From Melampsora larici-populina 98AG31 (Eukaryota; Basidiomycota; Pucciniomycetes; Pucciniales; Melampsoraceae), in contig NW_006768812.1 of assembly GCF_000204055.1 (NCBI RefSeq), positions 457,240 to 521,239 of the forward strand: a DNA stretch of 64,000 nucleotides. Direction: 5' to 3'. The first letter of the stretch is position 1. Every line of letters begins with the position of its first letter. Positions 12,480 through 24,308 of the stretch are shown here, piece by piece. The notes under the pieces are model-generated. The model searched no databases, was not told where the DNA came from, and saw nothing but the letters and a program-made list of their open reading frames with translations. Position numbers and translations under genes: made by a program.

Positions 12480-12700
12480 GTATGTAGTCGTGTGTATGTA
12501 TTTTGTGTGAAGTTGTGAAGGGGCGGATATTGGGTCCAGTTGTTTGTGAAGTTGTGTGTGTGTAGATGTTGTTTGTGAAGTTGTGTGTATGTATATTGTG
12601 AAGTTGTGAATTTGGGTATATGAGTTTGAATGCGGATACCGGGTCGAGGCCATTGTGAGCGTGTGAAGGGCTTGTGAGCGGTTTGTGAGCGTGTAGTTGA
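12480..12700. repeat. TGTGAAG repeat block, right
   Basis: It contains TGTGAAGTTGTGAAG and GTTTGTGAAGTTGTGTGTG units in the same orientation as the block at 1-300, immediately upstream of the 5' end of the 563-aa gene. Just to the right, TGCCAGATG (12727-12735) and CATCTGGCA (12756-12764) form a small inverted repeat. Confidence 0.7.
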
Positions 12701-13037
12701 CGGGGAAGAGTTGTGTTAATTAGGGGTGCCAGATGCATGTATAGCATCTGAGTTACATCTGGCAATGAAAAGGGAGAGACTCGGATGATACAGCCTTCTG
12801 TATCTTTGGGTCGGGGCCGAACTTTTAGTGTACACAAGGTGGACTGGCTAGAGGACAGTCTTGCCCTGGATGATAAATCACTCAGGGCGGAATGTGGATG
12901 TAAGTCATGTCTCTTCAATACCAGTTGAGGTCTCTTCCCCAACTTCCTTCCTCTGCCAACTCTCAGTCATCTCTAAGTACAGTCACTTCCCTTCTCCTTC
13001 TTGACTTTGAGTTTTTCCTTTTTGAACTTTTTGAACC
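12701..13037. other. Spacer and probable 5' leader of the first DIRS-type element
   Basis: No protein features are seen. The pyrimidine-rich stretch 12930-13035 precedes the gag-like start at 13038. The boundary between the KDZ element and the retroelement lies somewhere here and is not resolved. Confidence 0.5.
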
Positions 13038-13363
13038 ATGAGATCAAGTAGAAGAAACATGGGTTTACGACCCAAATTCGACCCTGAACCAACACCACCA
13101 AATTCAGATGATATTAACTTGAATGAACAATTTCAAATTGAAACTACTCAAGAATAAGACAAAAGAATTGCGAGAGAAGATGAACTAGAGAGATTAGGTT
13201 TAATAAATAGCTCAGATGAAGAAGAAACAAACACGGTCAAAGAGATGAGAGAACCAAGCAAGGAGAGCACGGATGAAGTATCATCATCAGACAATTCAGA
13301 TGACTCAGACAAGGTATCTTCAATTACTTCAAAGAAAAATGAAAGTAAGAATGGTAAGTAAAT
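13038..13363 (+). pseudogene. gag-like acidic N-terminal ORF of DIRS-type element 1
   Basis: ATG 13038 opens a frame with a short basic start (MRSSRRNMGLRPKFDPEP), one TAA at 13155-13157, then an acidic Ser/Asp-rich stretch (SSDEEE, DEVSSSDNSDDSDKVSS) to a stop near 13361. Its composition resembles the Ser/Asp-rich reading upstream of the second element. Assignment as gag is by position and composition only. Confidence 0.5.
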
Positions 13364-13940
13364 AATTAATCATTATCTTCTAAAACATCCTCAGTCATGA
13401 ATAGTCAAGATATCATATAACAGCAATGTCGTTCCACTCATAACAATGTGCTAATATGATTGTCAAGTAATAACTATTACGTCAATTAATAGAAATTACA
13501 ACAATTCAACGTTTCATGAACTTCGATCTGATTGAAGACTGTCAAGTGATATCTATTACGACTTTCTCAATTATTGATCTTTAAGTATAAAAAGTTGTTT
13601 ATCAACGTTATCACGACAATTTTAAAAATCTCTTATTGTTCTCTTTGACTAGTTGTTTATCAACGTCGACATATTTTGCCAACACAACCATGCACAGAAA
13701 TTGATATAATGGTCTTTGAGATTAATATTGATATCTAACACATGGTTTGATTTGTAGAATTTCTGATCAAACAAGCTAAAAAAGCCTTGGCAAACAACAA
13801 TGATAAGCTCTGAGAGATTATCTTGAACTCAATGGGTAAAGAAAGCACCAAATCGAAAACAAAAGAAATAATAGAAGATAACCTTCTAAAGAACTACAAG
13901 AAAGGAGAAACCTCCAGATCAGGTCTAAGGGGTTTCACAG
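13364..13940. other. Degenerate gag region of DIRS-type element 1
   Basis: AT-rich, no sustained frame. It lies between the acidic gag-like ORF and the RT start and probably represents eroded gag sequence; I see no recognisable motif in it. Confidence 0.4.
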
Positions 13941-15314
13941 AATTCTGAGAAGATCAAGACGAGCATAAGGAAAGAAGTTTTAGCTGGCAGAATGTTCGGC
14001 CCGTTCACCGAATAAGAAGTATGGCAAAATATGGGGTTTTTCAGAACCAGCCCGCTAGGAGCGGTTATGAATGGGGACGGCAGCTTCAGACCAATCAATG
14101 ATATGTCCTTTCCCAAGTAGGACAACACAATAAGATCCGTAAACTCCTTCGTTAATAAAGAAGAATTTAGGACGACCTGGGACGATTTTAAGATTGTGGC
14201 GGAATTCTTCAAGACGCTGTTAATAAGTGTGAAACTTGGCTTATTTGACTGGGAAGGAGCATATCGGCAGATTCCGACGCACCCGTCTCAATTGCCTTAT
14301 CTAGCAGTAAGGGATTTCAACGGTCTGATCTACATTGATTTGAGGATAGCCTTTGGGTATGTGGCAGGATGTGGGTCCTTCGGAGGTCCGGCTGATGGCT
14401 GGAAAACTTTAATGAAAAAGAAATTTTGTTTAGTTGAAGCGTTCAGATGGGTGGACAATAATTTGATGATGAAAGACGAGTCAAACCCTTTATTGATGTT
14501 AGAGATTGTGAAAGCTAGCGAAGAATTAGGGGTGAAGACAAATGTGACTAAGTATGCAGAATTCTCTTACAAGCAGAAGTTTATTGGTTTCATGTGGAAC
14601 TCTCAGCTGAAAACTGTAACTTTACCAAAGAAGAAATTGGACAAACGTATCAAAGAAGTTGACAAGTTCCTCTCAAAGTCATCATTTAAGAAGAACAAAG
14701 TCCAAAAGTTTAACGGGAAGTTGTCGCACCTGACTTTGATACTACCACAACTTAAAGCTTACCTTACAGAGAATTTTAAGTGGGTTGCAATTTGGAGAAC
14801 TCCTGGCCTGAGGAAGATGCCAGAAGGATTACTCCAGACTACGAGATTCAAGACGTAGGCTGGGTGGGCAACGCATTGTCCAGCTACGGGATTGGCATTA
14901 TCATTGGCCAGGCCTGGACTCAATTCAAATGGAAGGAAAATTTGGGATCGACCAATTGGTCTGCCTAGGCGAACAATCGCTTGGGCTGAGACAGTTGCGG
15001 TTCGACTGGGCTTAATGATGTTGGTACCGTCGACAAATACTAAGGGAACAAGTTTCTCATGCTTGACTGACAACACGACTACGGAAGGGGCGGCAAGAAA
15101 TAAGAATTCTAGAGACGCCTGGGTGAACAACGAGTGGAAGTTGATCCAGGACTTGCTAGTCAAAAGTGAATGCAACGTGAATTTAATTAGAGTCATATCG
15201 GAAGACAATGATGCAGATAAGCTATTCAGGGGTCTAGACACCTCTAGAGATATTAAGGACATGGTTCGGTTAGAACTGCCGACCTCGTACCCCTTCTGTT
15301 CCAAACAAATTTAG
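13941..15314 (+). pseudogene. Reverse transcriptase and RNase H of DIRS-type element 1
   Basis: One frame gives an N-terminal RT segment (FFRTSPLGAV, SFRPINDMSF, VNSFVNKEEF), then DWEGAYRQIPTHPSQ, SFGGPADGW and the active-site region AFRWVDNNLMM. The usual second Asp of the DIRS RT box is Asn here. RNase H sequence follows: VGWVGNALSSYGIGIIIGQ in a second frame, then CLTDNTTTEGAARNKNSRD and ISEDNDADKLFRG back in the first. Damage: TAA 14013-14015, TAG 14118-14120, TAG 14856-14858, and two compensating frameshifts near 14800 and 14940. Cannot make a full protein. Confidence 0.8.
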
Positions 15315-15481
15315 ACTCTTAGACGACTTCTTCATTACCTTTAAACATATTCCCCTTCGTACAAGAGTTATATTTCCAAGTCATTTTTGTTTTGACAGTT
15401 TTCAACCCCTTTAAAGGTACGGTGTTGTAGCTTTAGAGTACCGTCTTGTCTACCGACTGACTTTTCATTTTTGGTCATCAG

Positions 15482-16486
15482 ATGCTAGCCTCGGACGTTC
15501 TAAGACACTTGCGGCCTGATACTTTTGAGACGTTGGATGAAGCAAGCAAGTTCATTTTGCAACACAGATGGGCTCCCTCGACATTCCGTCATTACGCTGC
15601 TGCCGTTAATTGTCATTTCAAGTTTATGACCTCAACCCAAGTTTACCCCTTTCCGGCATCAAAAAGATCAATTTACCGTTTCAGTTACTGGTGTCGAGAT
15701 AACCAACACAGCGACATGTTTTTAAGCAATACCATCAAGAGATATCTGACTGGTATGAGAATGTGGCATACACTTCATGATGCCAAATTCCCTAATGTGA
15801 GCGTAGACAGAGTTAGATTGCTCTTGAAGGCGACACTTACGACAGAGGCTAGAACTCCTAACCTATGAGCCGGCCTGACATTGATGGATCTTCACTTCCT
15901 GGTATTGAAACTCAGCAAGTCAACCACGTCCGGTTCGGTTATGCGGGCGCTACTTCTGACCGGTTTTGGGGGTTTAGCCCGTTTGGGAGAACTGACACTT
16001 TCCACCAACCACGCCGATGTCTACGTGCGCAGGTCAGATGTGACGTTTAATGCCGACAAATCACACACCATGGTAAATATTTGAATGGCAAGGACAGCTT
16101 TGCCGGGCGAGATTCAATTCTTGAGGCTTTCCCAACAACCAAACAGTCTTGACCCCATAACAGCCTTGAAGGAGTTGTTAAACAACGTAATGGGCCGTCC
16201 TTCCAATCCTCTATTTCCAAATGCTGACCATGATGGCCCAATGCTGAGGAGAACAGTGATCACCTTCTTGAGGAGTTTTAAGACTAAGTCGAATGTAACG
16301 TGGTCAGGTCAAAGCTTGAGGCTAGGAGGTGCATCTTTGAAAGCCCATTTGGGGATGTCTGAGAAAGCCTTGAAGCGTTCGGGCAGGTGGTTGTCAAATT
16401 GTTTCCGCTTATATGTTCGGCCATATGATAAGATCACGGCGAGGAAGACTAAATTGCTGGCATGCCAAATTTGTAATAATTTGTAA
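15482..16486 (+). pseudogene. Tyrosine recombinase of DIRS-type element 1
   Basis: A single frame runs from 15482 to 16486 with two in-frame TGA codons (15866-15868 and 16082-16084). The N-terminal SAM-like DNA-binding part includes HRWAPSTFRHYAAAV and MRMWHTLHDAKFP. The catalytic part has FGGLARLGELTLS (first Arg), SGQSLRLGGASLKAHLG (the HxxR box with Gln in place of His), GRWLSNCF and the C-terminal Tyr region RLYVRPYDK. This enzyme integrates the circular DNA copy in DIRS elements. The stops look like CGA-to-TGA changes. Confidence 0.8.
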
Positions 16487-17539
16487 TTATGCTTTTAGTC
16501 ACGCTGCGCGGTTTGCTTTGTTATACGACCGGTGAATTCCACTATTTGTGGGTGTTATACATTTCTCTTTCTTCACAAACCTTGGTGCTACAAGGTTTGG
16601 GGTTTTGAGACCCTTTAGCAGGTCTCAGCTCTTTGAATAAATTGATCCCTGAAGCGGGTTCAAAGGGTATCAATACCCCATCTTGTTTTTTGTGGAGTCT
16701 TTGGTATCCACAGGCATGATCCTAAGTGTAGTGATCTTTGCCTTAAAGGAGAAATAAACACTAGGTGTTCTTTTCACCCACAGAGGGATTAGGCCATGAA
16801 TTGGTCTAGTTCCTCATTGGGAATACCTAGCGCAATTCCTATTTACGTATAGAAAGAAATAGTTGATTCCTTGCTACACGTCTCCATCTCCTGGACGAGA
16901 TGTTGAGTAAATGGATGAACAGAAAAAGTAAACCAAAGACAGTCATCAGGTTTTCATTTTTTGTTGTTACTTGTTTGTTTGCTTCTTGCAAGGGGCACAA
17001 ATTGTCAGACCCGTCCATGAAAAGGAGGTGAATGCACTCCTTAGGAAGAATCTACATATTGAGTAATATATTACAGATGAGGACAAACAGAAGGGAGCTC
17101 ATTACCCATTGAGAAACATGACTTCATTAAATCTATCACCAAATGATATGATAACTCTCATCATTGCAATTGAATAGATAGAATCAGTCAATCAAGCTAT
17201 AAAGGCTTTACCTCTGGTCTTGTTTGTCCCTCTTGCTAAACATCTATTATTTATCTCAAGGTATTCCTTCCTACCTTTTGTTGAACTCTTTATTAGATCG
17301 AATAGTGTTTAGAACTAGAAGATATAATATTCCTACACTAATAATTTGTCTATTCCTATTTTGAATTTTTCCTTCTCAACAGCAACCCTACAGACCTCTG
17401 CAGATTATATTCACAATCAGTCCAACATTTTTTTCTTTGTCATTCTCTAATTTTTGTCTCATTAAGTTGTACACACAATCTTTGGTTTTATCTCATCTCT
17501 ATCCTCTAACACATTCATACTCCTTCACACGTCTTCTGA
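16487..17539. other. Non-coding junction between the two DIRS-type elements
   Basis: It holds short hairpin-forming repeats at 16580-16690 and otherwise AT-rich sequence with no protein features. It may contain the 3' terminus of element 1 and the 5' terminus of element 2. Confidence 0.5.
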
Positions 17540-19800
17540 GAAATAACCATGCCAAACAAATCTAGAGCTATACACTTTCATTGCAAATTCTTCCATAGAA
17601 GGAGTTGACATAGCTGGAGACAAGCAAGGTGATATAGGAGAAGACTCCATAACAGCTAACTGAGAAGATGAGAATCTAGAGAATCCAATCAAACAACAAG
17701 TCTCTGAAGATGATGATCCTAGCAACACAGCAGAAGACCAGAACAAATTTCAAGTCATATCCGACAATAACTCATCCAGTGAAGACTCAGAATAGACTGC
17801 CAAACGCAACAGCTCCATTGACTCTTCTGACAATTCCAACAACTCTGACAGTTCAGGAACCTTGGAAGCCCCACACAACCAGATGACAACGACTCCTCAT
17901 CAGATTCCTCAGACTCTGACGATGAACCCAAAGATCAGGAAGCTCAAGAGCATTCCAATTTGTCAGACTCAGAGAAAGCCTCCAATCATTCATTATCATC
18001 CGGATCACCTTCTGACTCAAACTCTTCAGACTCCAAAGAAAATTCAGACAAGGAAGAGGTACCTAAGCATAAGAAGAGTAAGAAGAGTAAGCCATCTTGA
18101 GTCTGATTAGAGCAGTACCAAACCCTTCCCCAAATTTATTCCATCTTGTTAGCAACCTTCATGATTGGCTACGCTGTACACATCCATATATCTTCCCCTC
18201 CCAAAAAGTCTCCTCCCCTAAATCTCCTCCCCTAGATACCCCCAGTCCTTAATACCACTTTGAACCTATCTTCTGCTAGCCAATTTCCTGATGTGAAGGC
18301 ACAATTTAGTGAATTATCTTGCCAAGCTGACAGTTTAGCTAGAAGATAGATCCTTGTACGCTTATGAAAACAAGTTAGCAAACCATATCTTCTTGCACTC
18401 CAAGTCAGGAGTGAACTTGTCCTACTCTCCCCAATTTCATTGCAAATTCCTTTACCAAGGTTATCAAAAATGAACTGACTACACCTAACACTCCAGAAAA
18501 AGAAGACACTGTAGAGAAGCTAGAATGTCAAATGAGAGAGGCAAAGGCACAAGCCAAGAAAAGAGCTACAAAAGCTAAGACTAAATCCAAGACAAAGAAG
18601 CGGAAGGGCAAGAAAGACAAGAAGAAAGCATCAGACATCTCAAAAAAGACCAAAGAAGACCAACATGATCAAGATTGAAATAGGAGTACCTCCTACTGGA
18701 GACCTAGTCCCACTTCAAGTAAGCATCAATGATAGCCGTTCCTGACAGCTTTGTCTAAGTCACTCAACAATCCACTTTCTTGTTTCTCTCTATCTTTTTC
18801 TTCCCTTATTGCATTGATAGCCTTTCTGGGCAGATCAGATGACCAACTTACACACATCAATCCCTCTGACTGTGTTTGCCAAACATTTGCAAGATCCAAT
18901 ATGGAGGAACTTGACCATAATCATCACTCCTCGTCATCCTCCAAGGTGAAGTCAAACAAAGGACTCAACGCTCCTTCCAAATATACCTTGTCCTTTGCAG
19001 GGGGGTCAGAATGTACGAGTCTTTTCGGAGGATACCTAGCACATTACTATGGGAAGGCATTGCTAGCCAAACACCTTAAATTACATATTGAGAATGTGAA
19101 ATCCGTCAAGTAAGACCTTCTCCAATTGATTCCTTAAACCACTAGGGGACAATAAGAGGTAATAACCACAACCGTCATCCCCGAGTAGGCGGTCCACAGA
19201 ATGCTGGCTGACCGCATTGCAATTCAATGTCCTATGTTGCTCCCAGATCTTCATCAAGTAGATTGGAAAGACAAAGATGAAAGATATCGGCCTTCACCTA
19301 CCCAAATACAAAGACCAAGCTATATAGAAATCTTTACGGTTCAATGAGTTGAACTGGGGTGACACCAACTTTTGCCCCAAAGGATGTTGATTCAAATTCA
19401 AGCATCCTCAAACAGGAGTTTATAGGTTAGCAATTACAGTATCAGCTATTTCTTTCTGAACATTAGGCTAAAGTAGTAGCAAGTTGTTACAATGTAACCA
19501 TTACAGATCACACACTCAATCATCTAGCGTCAACAGCCACCAAAACACCTCCCTTGACAGCCAGTCAACCAAGCAAAAGCGTGGGAACCAAGGTCATCAC
19601 ACAAACACAGTTGACACAACCCAACAACAAGCTGCCCCAAGACAATTTGCTCCACTTCCTCACCACAACCTACCTTGGAATCCGTTGACCCGCCAGAAGA
19701 ATGGCTTCCTCCCTCAAGCTGCACCAACGGCGGGAAAAACAGTACCCCGGAAGAGGAGGAAGAGGTAGCTGGAGACGCAGCCGAGGTGTGGCTAACAATA
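17540..19800 (+). pseudogene. gag-like region of DIRS-type element 2
   Basis: Broken frames. 17560-18100 encodes a Ser/Asp/Glu-rich stretch ending in a lysine-rich tail (KHKKSKKSKPS, stop at about 18100). 18480-18679 encodes a run of Lys/Ala/Thr (KAKTKSKTKKRKGKKDKKKA). 18751-19113 holds a further open segment. 19484-19770 is Gln/Thr/His-rich. Composition and position upstream of the RT suggest gag, but no domain is recognisable and several stops separate the pieces. Confidence 0.45.
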
Positions 19801-20030
19801 CAAGACACGAGGGGTAAGTCTTTGATGATTGATCAATGACCTTTGTATTTCTATGTAGACATTAGAATCACAGCATATTGTAGCACCCCTCCTTATGACC
19901 TACCTATGTTTTAATCCCAACCTTTTTCAGAGCTATCTCCACCCTTTGATTATCCTGTACTCCACAGATAGATTATCCTTTAAATTGGTTCTATAATACA
20001 TGTCCTTTATGTATCTCATATTTTGATGAC

Positions 20031-21537
20031 ATGACATTCTGCAGTGAATGGCTTCACTTACATGTTTTTGTATGCCCTTTAACCTATCAAAGAAACGCTA
20101 GTGACCCGAGATACAAAAGCCCAGCATCAACCCCTGACCATTCCGTCCCAATCCATCCCAAGAAACAGACCAAATGGCCCCTGAGTGTGGAATGTGATAT
20201 GAAGCTACACGAGTGGAGGAAAGCCCTTGAGAAACACCACCTCCTCCCTTGTGTCCAACTCATCCTAGACAGCTTCAAAGTTGGTTTCCACCAGGGCATC
20301 CCAAATCATTCAATAGAAGACCTCCCTTTCTTCTGTCCGCCAAACCACCAATTGGCCATGGCAGCTAGAGAAGAAATAGAGAAGAATTTGAAGCAAGAGG
20401 TAGACGCCTTCCAGATGTACGGACCATACACAAAAGAAGAAACTGCTTCTAGGTATCCCTTTTTCAGATCAAGTCCCCTAGGCGCTGTCATCAACAGCAA
20501 TGAGTCTTTCTGCCCAATCAATGACCTTTCTTTTCAAAAAGACAACCCTGACACCCCAAGTGTTAATTCTTTTGTAAAAAAGGAAGACTTCAAGATGACA
20601 TGGGACAATTTTGAAACAGTGGCCATCCACATCACAAAGGCAACAGTTCCACTTCATATTGCATTTTTTTTCCTGGTTGAAAACCTATAGACAGATAGGA
20701 ACACACCCAGATCAATGGCCCTGTCTACTCATCCAGGACTCCAATGGTTTCCTTTATATAGACTTGTCCATATCCTTTGGAGGAGTGGCAGGTTGTGGGA
20801 GCTTTGGAGGACCTGATGATGCGTGGAAAGAGCTGGTAGAACTCGAGTTTGGACTCAACAAGATCTTTAGATGGGTAGATGATAACCTCATTATTAGAGA
20901 AAGTTCTCAAGAACTCAGTATGGATGTAATTGTTAACTACAGCACGACACTAGGCCGCAAGCCCAACAATACAAAGTTTACACATTTCAGCAAGGAACAG
21001 AAATATATCAGGTTCCTTTGGAATGTAGAGAAAAAGACAACCTGCTTACCTCCCAAGAAACTAGTGGCACAAGTCGAGCAACTCAAGACACTCCTTGCCA
21101 AGGCTGACTACACATTCAAGGAGGTTGAAAAAATGTACGGCAGGCTTAGTCATGTTTTTTACATTGCCCCTCAGCAAAGATGCTATCTGACAAGCGGTTT
21201 CCGTTGGAAACGCAAGTGGGTGAAACACGAGGCACAAAGAAAAGTGCCGACATCCACAAGAGGCACTCTAGCGGTCTGGATGGGGTTTCTTGTGTTGACA
21301 GACAACACCATGACAGAAGGTGTGTCACACAATGAATCTTCCAGAGACTTCTGGGTAAATGAAGAATGGAAGTGTATCTCCAAGCTTTGATTTCAAGACA
21401 ATTGTCAATTCAAGCAAAGATGTGTGATGACACTGGACAACGCAGCTGACAAACTGCCGCAAGGCCTTCAATTGTCAAAACGTTGGTACCTACAGGTCCA
21501 CGTAGAGCTACCAGACGATCTACTCCCTTGGCAATAG
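20031..21537 (+). pseudogene. Reverse transcriptase and RNase H of DIRS-type element 2
   Basis: The first frame (20031-20690) has YPFFRSSPLGAV, CPINDLSF and SVNSFVKKEDF. A frameshift in a T-run near 20664-20671 moves the reading to the second frame (to 21390), with TYRQIGTHPDQW, SFGGPDDAWKEL and an intact active-site box IFRWVDDNLII. RNase H is incomplete: the first part is deleted near 21245, then VLTDNTMTEGVSHNESSRD and, after an in-frame TGA 21388-21390, DNAADKLPQGLQ up to TAG 21535-21537. Non-functional remnant. Confidence 0.75.
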
Positions 21538-22044
21538 GATGTAGAAGAACAGGAGACACAGCCAGAGAAGCTTGTAAGTTATATATAAGTGGCTGATATT
21601 TCCCTCATCCCACTGGTCCATCACGTCCAACTAACAAGCAGCTCTACACACTTCCTTTCATTTTGCTGTAAACATCCATCAGGTCCAACACATAACTTAA
21701 CACTGTACGACCTCCCTCTCATATTCCTTCTCCTCTTCAGTCCTTCTTTTCTGCTGCACTCACTCTTCTTCTTCTTAGCATCATTTAACCCCTCCTTCCT
21801 CACCACCACACTTTCACTGTTACATATCCATTTACCCCAAAGAGATAAAGGTGAGGATATGTAGTGTCTTCCCAAAAAGAATTATATCGCCGTAACTAAG
21901 AGAAACACCCTCCCTGCCTCTACATGGAAGATAACAGTTACCCGCTGATACCCTCATACCATTATCAGAACAATGAAGGATATGACTTCCTTCCTTAGAG
22001 TAAATGATCACATCAAGTGTCCGCTGACTTGAGCACAACACCAT
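21538..22044. other. Spacer between RNase H and recombinase of DIRS-type element 2
   Basis: Pyrimidine-rich sequence (21640-21840) with no recognisable protein; the ORFs across it are low-complexity Leu/Ser/Phe readings. Confidence 0.45.
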
Positions 22045-22871
22045 ATGATACGCGCAGGATGGAATCAATCCACCATTGAATCCTACGCCTCTGGGGTTAA
22101 GAAATTTAAGCTGTTTGCTTCCTCTAAGAAGTTGAAAGCTTTCCCAGCTTCCAAGGACACAGTCAAACTGTTCATAGGCTGGGCGGGACGTAACATAAAC
22201 CACCGTGCTACCAACAAGCCAATCATGGTGTCGACCATCACCAATTACCTCACAGCCCTACGTACGTGGCACACCTTCCACGGTTTCAACTTCCCAACTA
22301 TCCATTTAACACACTTGAAATTGATCCTCCAAGTGTCAAAGAAACTTGAAGCAAGAGCACCTGTACAGAAACTCAATTGTCAGCCCATTAAACCCAAAGC
22401 CCTGCTACAACTTGTTGCCAACATTGCAGAATCCAAAATAGTTGGTTTGTTTTGCCTACTGGGGACTTGCCAGAATGGGAGAACTAGTCTATAAAACAAC
22501 TGCTTACAATAGACATGACCATAGTGCAATAACCTGCTCCTATGTATGATTCTTCACTCCAGGAAGCACCAAATTCGCAGAAATAACATTATGCAAAGCC
22601 AAGACAGCAGAACCTGGCAAGACTCAAACTCTAGTGCTTTGAGAGACAGGGGGAGTACTATGCCCTGTTGATGCTTTACAATGACTAATCACCTGCTTAC
22701 CGCGAGTTAAACATCCACGCCTGTTTATGAGTTATGCCGATGGAACCACCATTATCAGTAGACAACCTATCACACAAGTCATGACAAGAGCCTGGGGAAA
22801 GTCCTTGAAGATGACTGGGCATTTGTTTAGGATAGGAGGAGCAACACTGTTAACCAAGGCGGGGATAAGTA
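22045..22871 (+). pseudogene. Tyrosine recombinase fragment of DIRS-type element 2
   Basis: The N-terminal SAM-like domain is open (WNQSTIESYASGVKKFKLFA, ALRTWHTFHGFNFP). A frameshift near 22440 leads to FAYWGLARMGELVYK with the first catalytic Arg. After several TGA codons comes TGHLFRIGGATLLTKAG, with a correct H-x-x-R box. The sequence ends before the catalytic tyrosine, so the 3' end is truncated near 22871. Confidence 0.75.
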
Positions 22872-23189
22872 GATATACACTGCTGCCATAAAAACATGAA
22901 AAAATATGCAAAATGATTCATATTTTTCTGACCCTTTCTGCCGTGTGTATAATTTTCTATGTTCTCCTAATTTTCTAAACTCAGCAATAAATTTGCAATC
23001 TGGCGTAGTGATATTTGAAGGAATGATGAGAGGGGGAAAGTAGAAAAGATGAAAGGTGAGAGTTGTCCAATGGGTTTGAGTCTTATCAATCCCCATGTTG
23101 TAACACTTGAGATGTGGTTTTAATGCATCCTGAGTCTTATCAGTTCTGCCCCACTGAAGATGAGTGAGTGGAGATGGGATTGAGAAGGA

Positions 23190-24276
23190 AGACTTACTTT
23201 GCAGGCATATGGCAATGATGATGATGTGATTGATTGATCAATGGATTGTGTGAGCCTACTAGCGTCTGTTGGGCTAGTAGATTCAATAAAAAAGAGGATA
23301 GAAGTTTAAACAAACTTCTACTAGACTCGTGGGGATTAGTATCCACACGTTTGAGCGGGTACAGACGTGGGCGTAGGAGCTTTACTTGGAATAAACAAGT
23401 AAAGACTCCAGTTAGTTGACCTTTGAACAAAGGATTTAGCCCAGGGATTTTGGGTTAATTATTTTCCTTGCAATAATTAAAAAGAAGAGCAACTGACGCG
23501 CATTTCTCGATCCTAAATTGATCCTCTTCTTATTCAAAGAAAGGTCAAAGAAGGTGGTGTTGAAGTCTTTTATAACACCGGGAACTTTACACTCTGACTA
23601 GTAGAGATTTCCCCGTAGATTAAGAGTTTCTTATATCAGATGAATCCCAGATCTGATATAAGCAGCACTCAAGGACTACTTCCTTATACGTAATTCCACC
23701 GTATGGATATTACAAAAACTACTGATTAAGGAATCTAATCAGACAGAAACAAGGGTTGATGCGCACACAATAAAGTCAACAAGACACAAGGTTGAGGTTT
23801 CAAGGTTTGTAGAATCAAGCTTTTAAAGTTTGTAGATTTTAAACAAAGTTTAAAAGTTCTAGGAAGATGAAGTGAGCAATTTGTAATGGTTGTTGAATAA
23901 TAATGTGATGATTCAAAAACTGGTGGGATCTTCAGGGTTTAATATATAGTCTGAACGCGGGGAATCTTTGGACTACAAGTGCGCACAATTTGTGGTTCTA
24001 AGGTTAGGTTAATTACAGTAACATGGTTACTATTGGGTTATAAGTATATTTCACTTGTTACATACATGTTACATCTGTGAAATATATGTAGCTTTGGTCC
24101 ACATCAAAGTTGTGTACGTACACACTCTTTTATGTAAGTTTTGCACATGTTACATATGCCAAATCATATGTAACTTGACTCTTGAAACTGAGGCTTGAGT
24201 TGTAATTGTTGTTTTTAAGGTTTTTTTATTATATTTGTCGCCCATTGGTACGCTGGTTTAGTACTCAGGGCTGACA
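23190..24276 (-). repeat. Probable 3' LTR of the Ty3/gypsy element
   Basis: On the minus strand, directly after the pol stop, there is a purine tract GGTGGTGGGGAA (24277-24288) followed at 24276 by TGTCAGCCCTGAG, a typical polypurine tract plus LTR 5' end. The outer end is not fixed; about 23.2 kb is an estimate from where structured, repeat-like sequence stops. No second LTR is visible, because the element is truncated upstream. Confidence 0.6.
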
Positions 24277-24308
24277 TTCCCCACCACCAGAGGAGGTCAT
24301 ACATCCTT

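Larger units (their letters stand above)
1..12700. mobile_element. Putative KDZ-class DNA transposon with TET-like gene and a third gene
   Basis: The unit is inferred from content: a KDZ transposase gene (5243-8850), a TET/JBP-family dioxygenase gene (489-1768) and an unknown intact gene (10345-12331), with TGTGAA repeat blocks at 1-300, about 8900-10130 and 12480-12700. Association of TET/JBP genes with KDZ transposons is established for basidiomycetes. I could not find terminal inverted repeats or a target duplication; the left end is cut by the window and the right end is a guess based on where the repeats stop. A smaller element ending near 10.1 kb is an alternative. Confidence 0.5.
13038..16486 (+). 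mobile_element. DIRS-type (tyrosine recombinase) retroelement 1, decayed
   Basis: The order gag-like, RT, RNase H, tyrosine recombinase with no DDE integrase is diagnostic of the DIRS order. Termini were not resolved; the 3' flank 16490-16700 has several short inverted repeats (for example GAGACC...GGTCTC and GGGTATCAATACCC) that may belong to the element. Confidence 0.75.
17540..22871 (+). mobile_element. DIRS-type retroelement 2, decayed
   Basis: Same gene order and related protein motifs as element 1 (SPLGAV, YRQIxTHP, SFGGPxDxWK, FRWVDDNL, DNTxTEG, GLARMGEL), but clearly diverged, so it is a different family or an older copy. Termini are unresolved. Confidence 0.75.

Noticed and set aside
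12357..12942. ORFs with Thr/His/Ile repeats at the right repeat block
   Set aside because: Low-complexity reading through the TGTGAAG/TGTGTATG repeat; no start context or exon structure.
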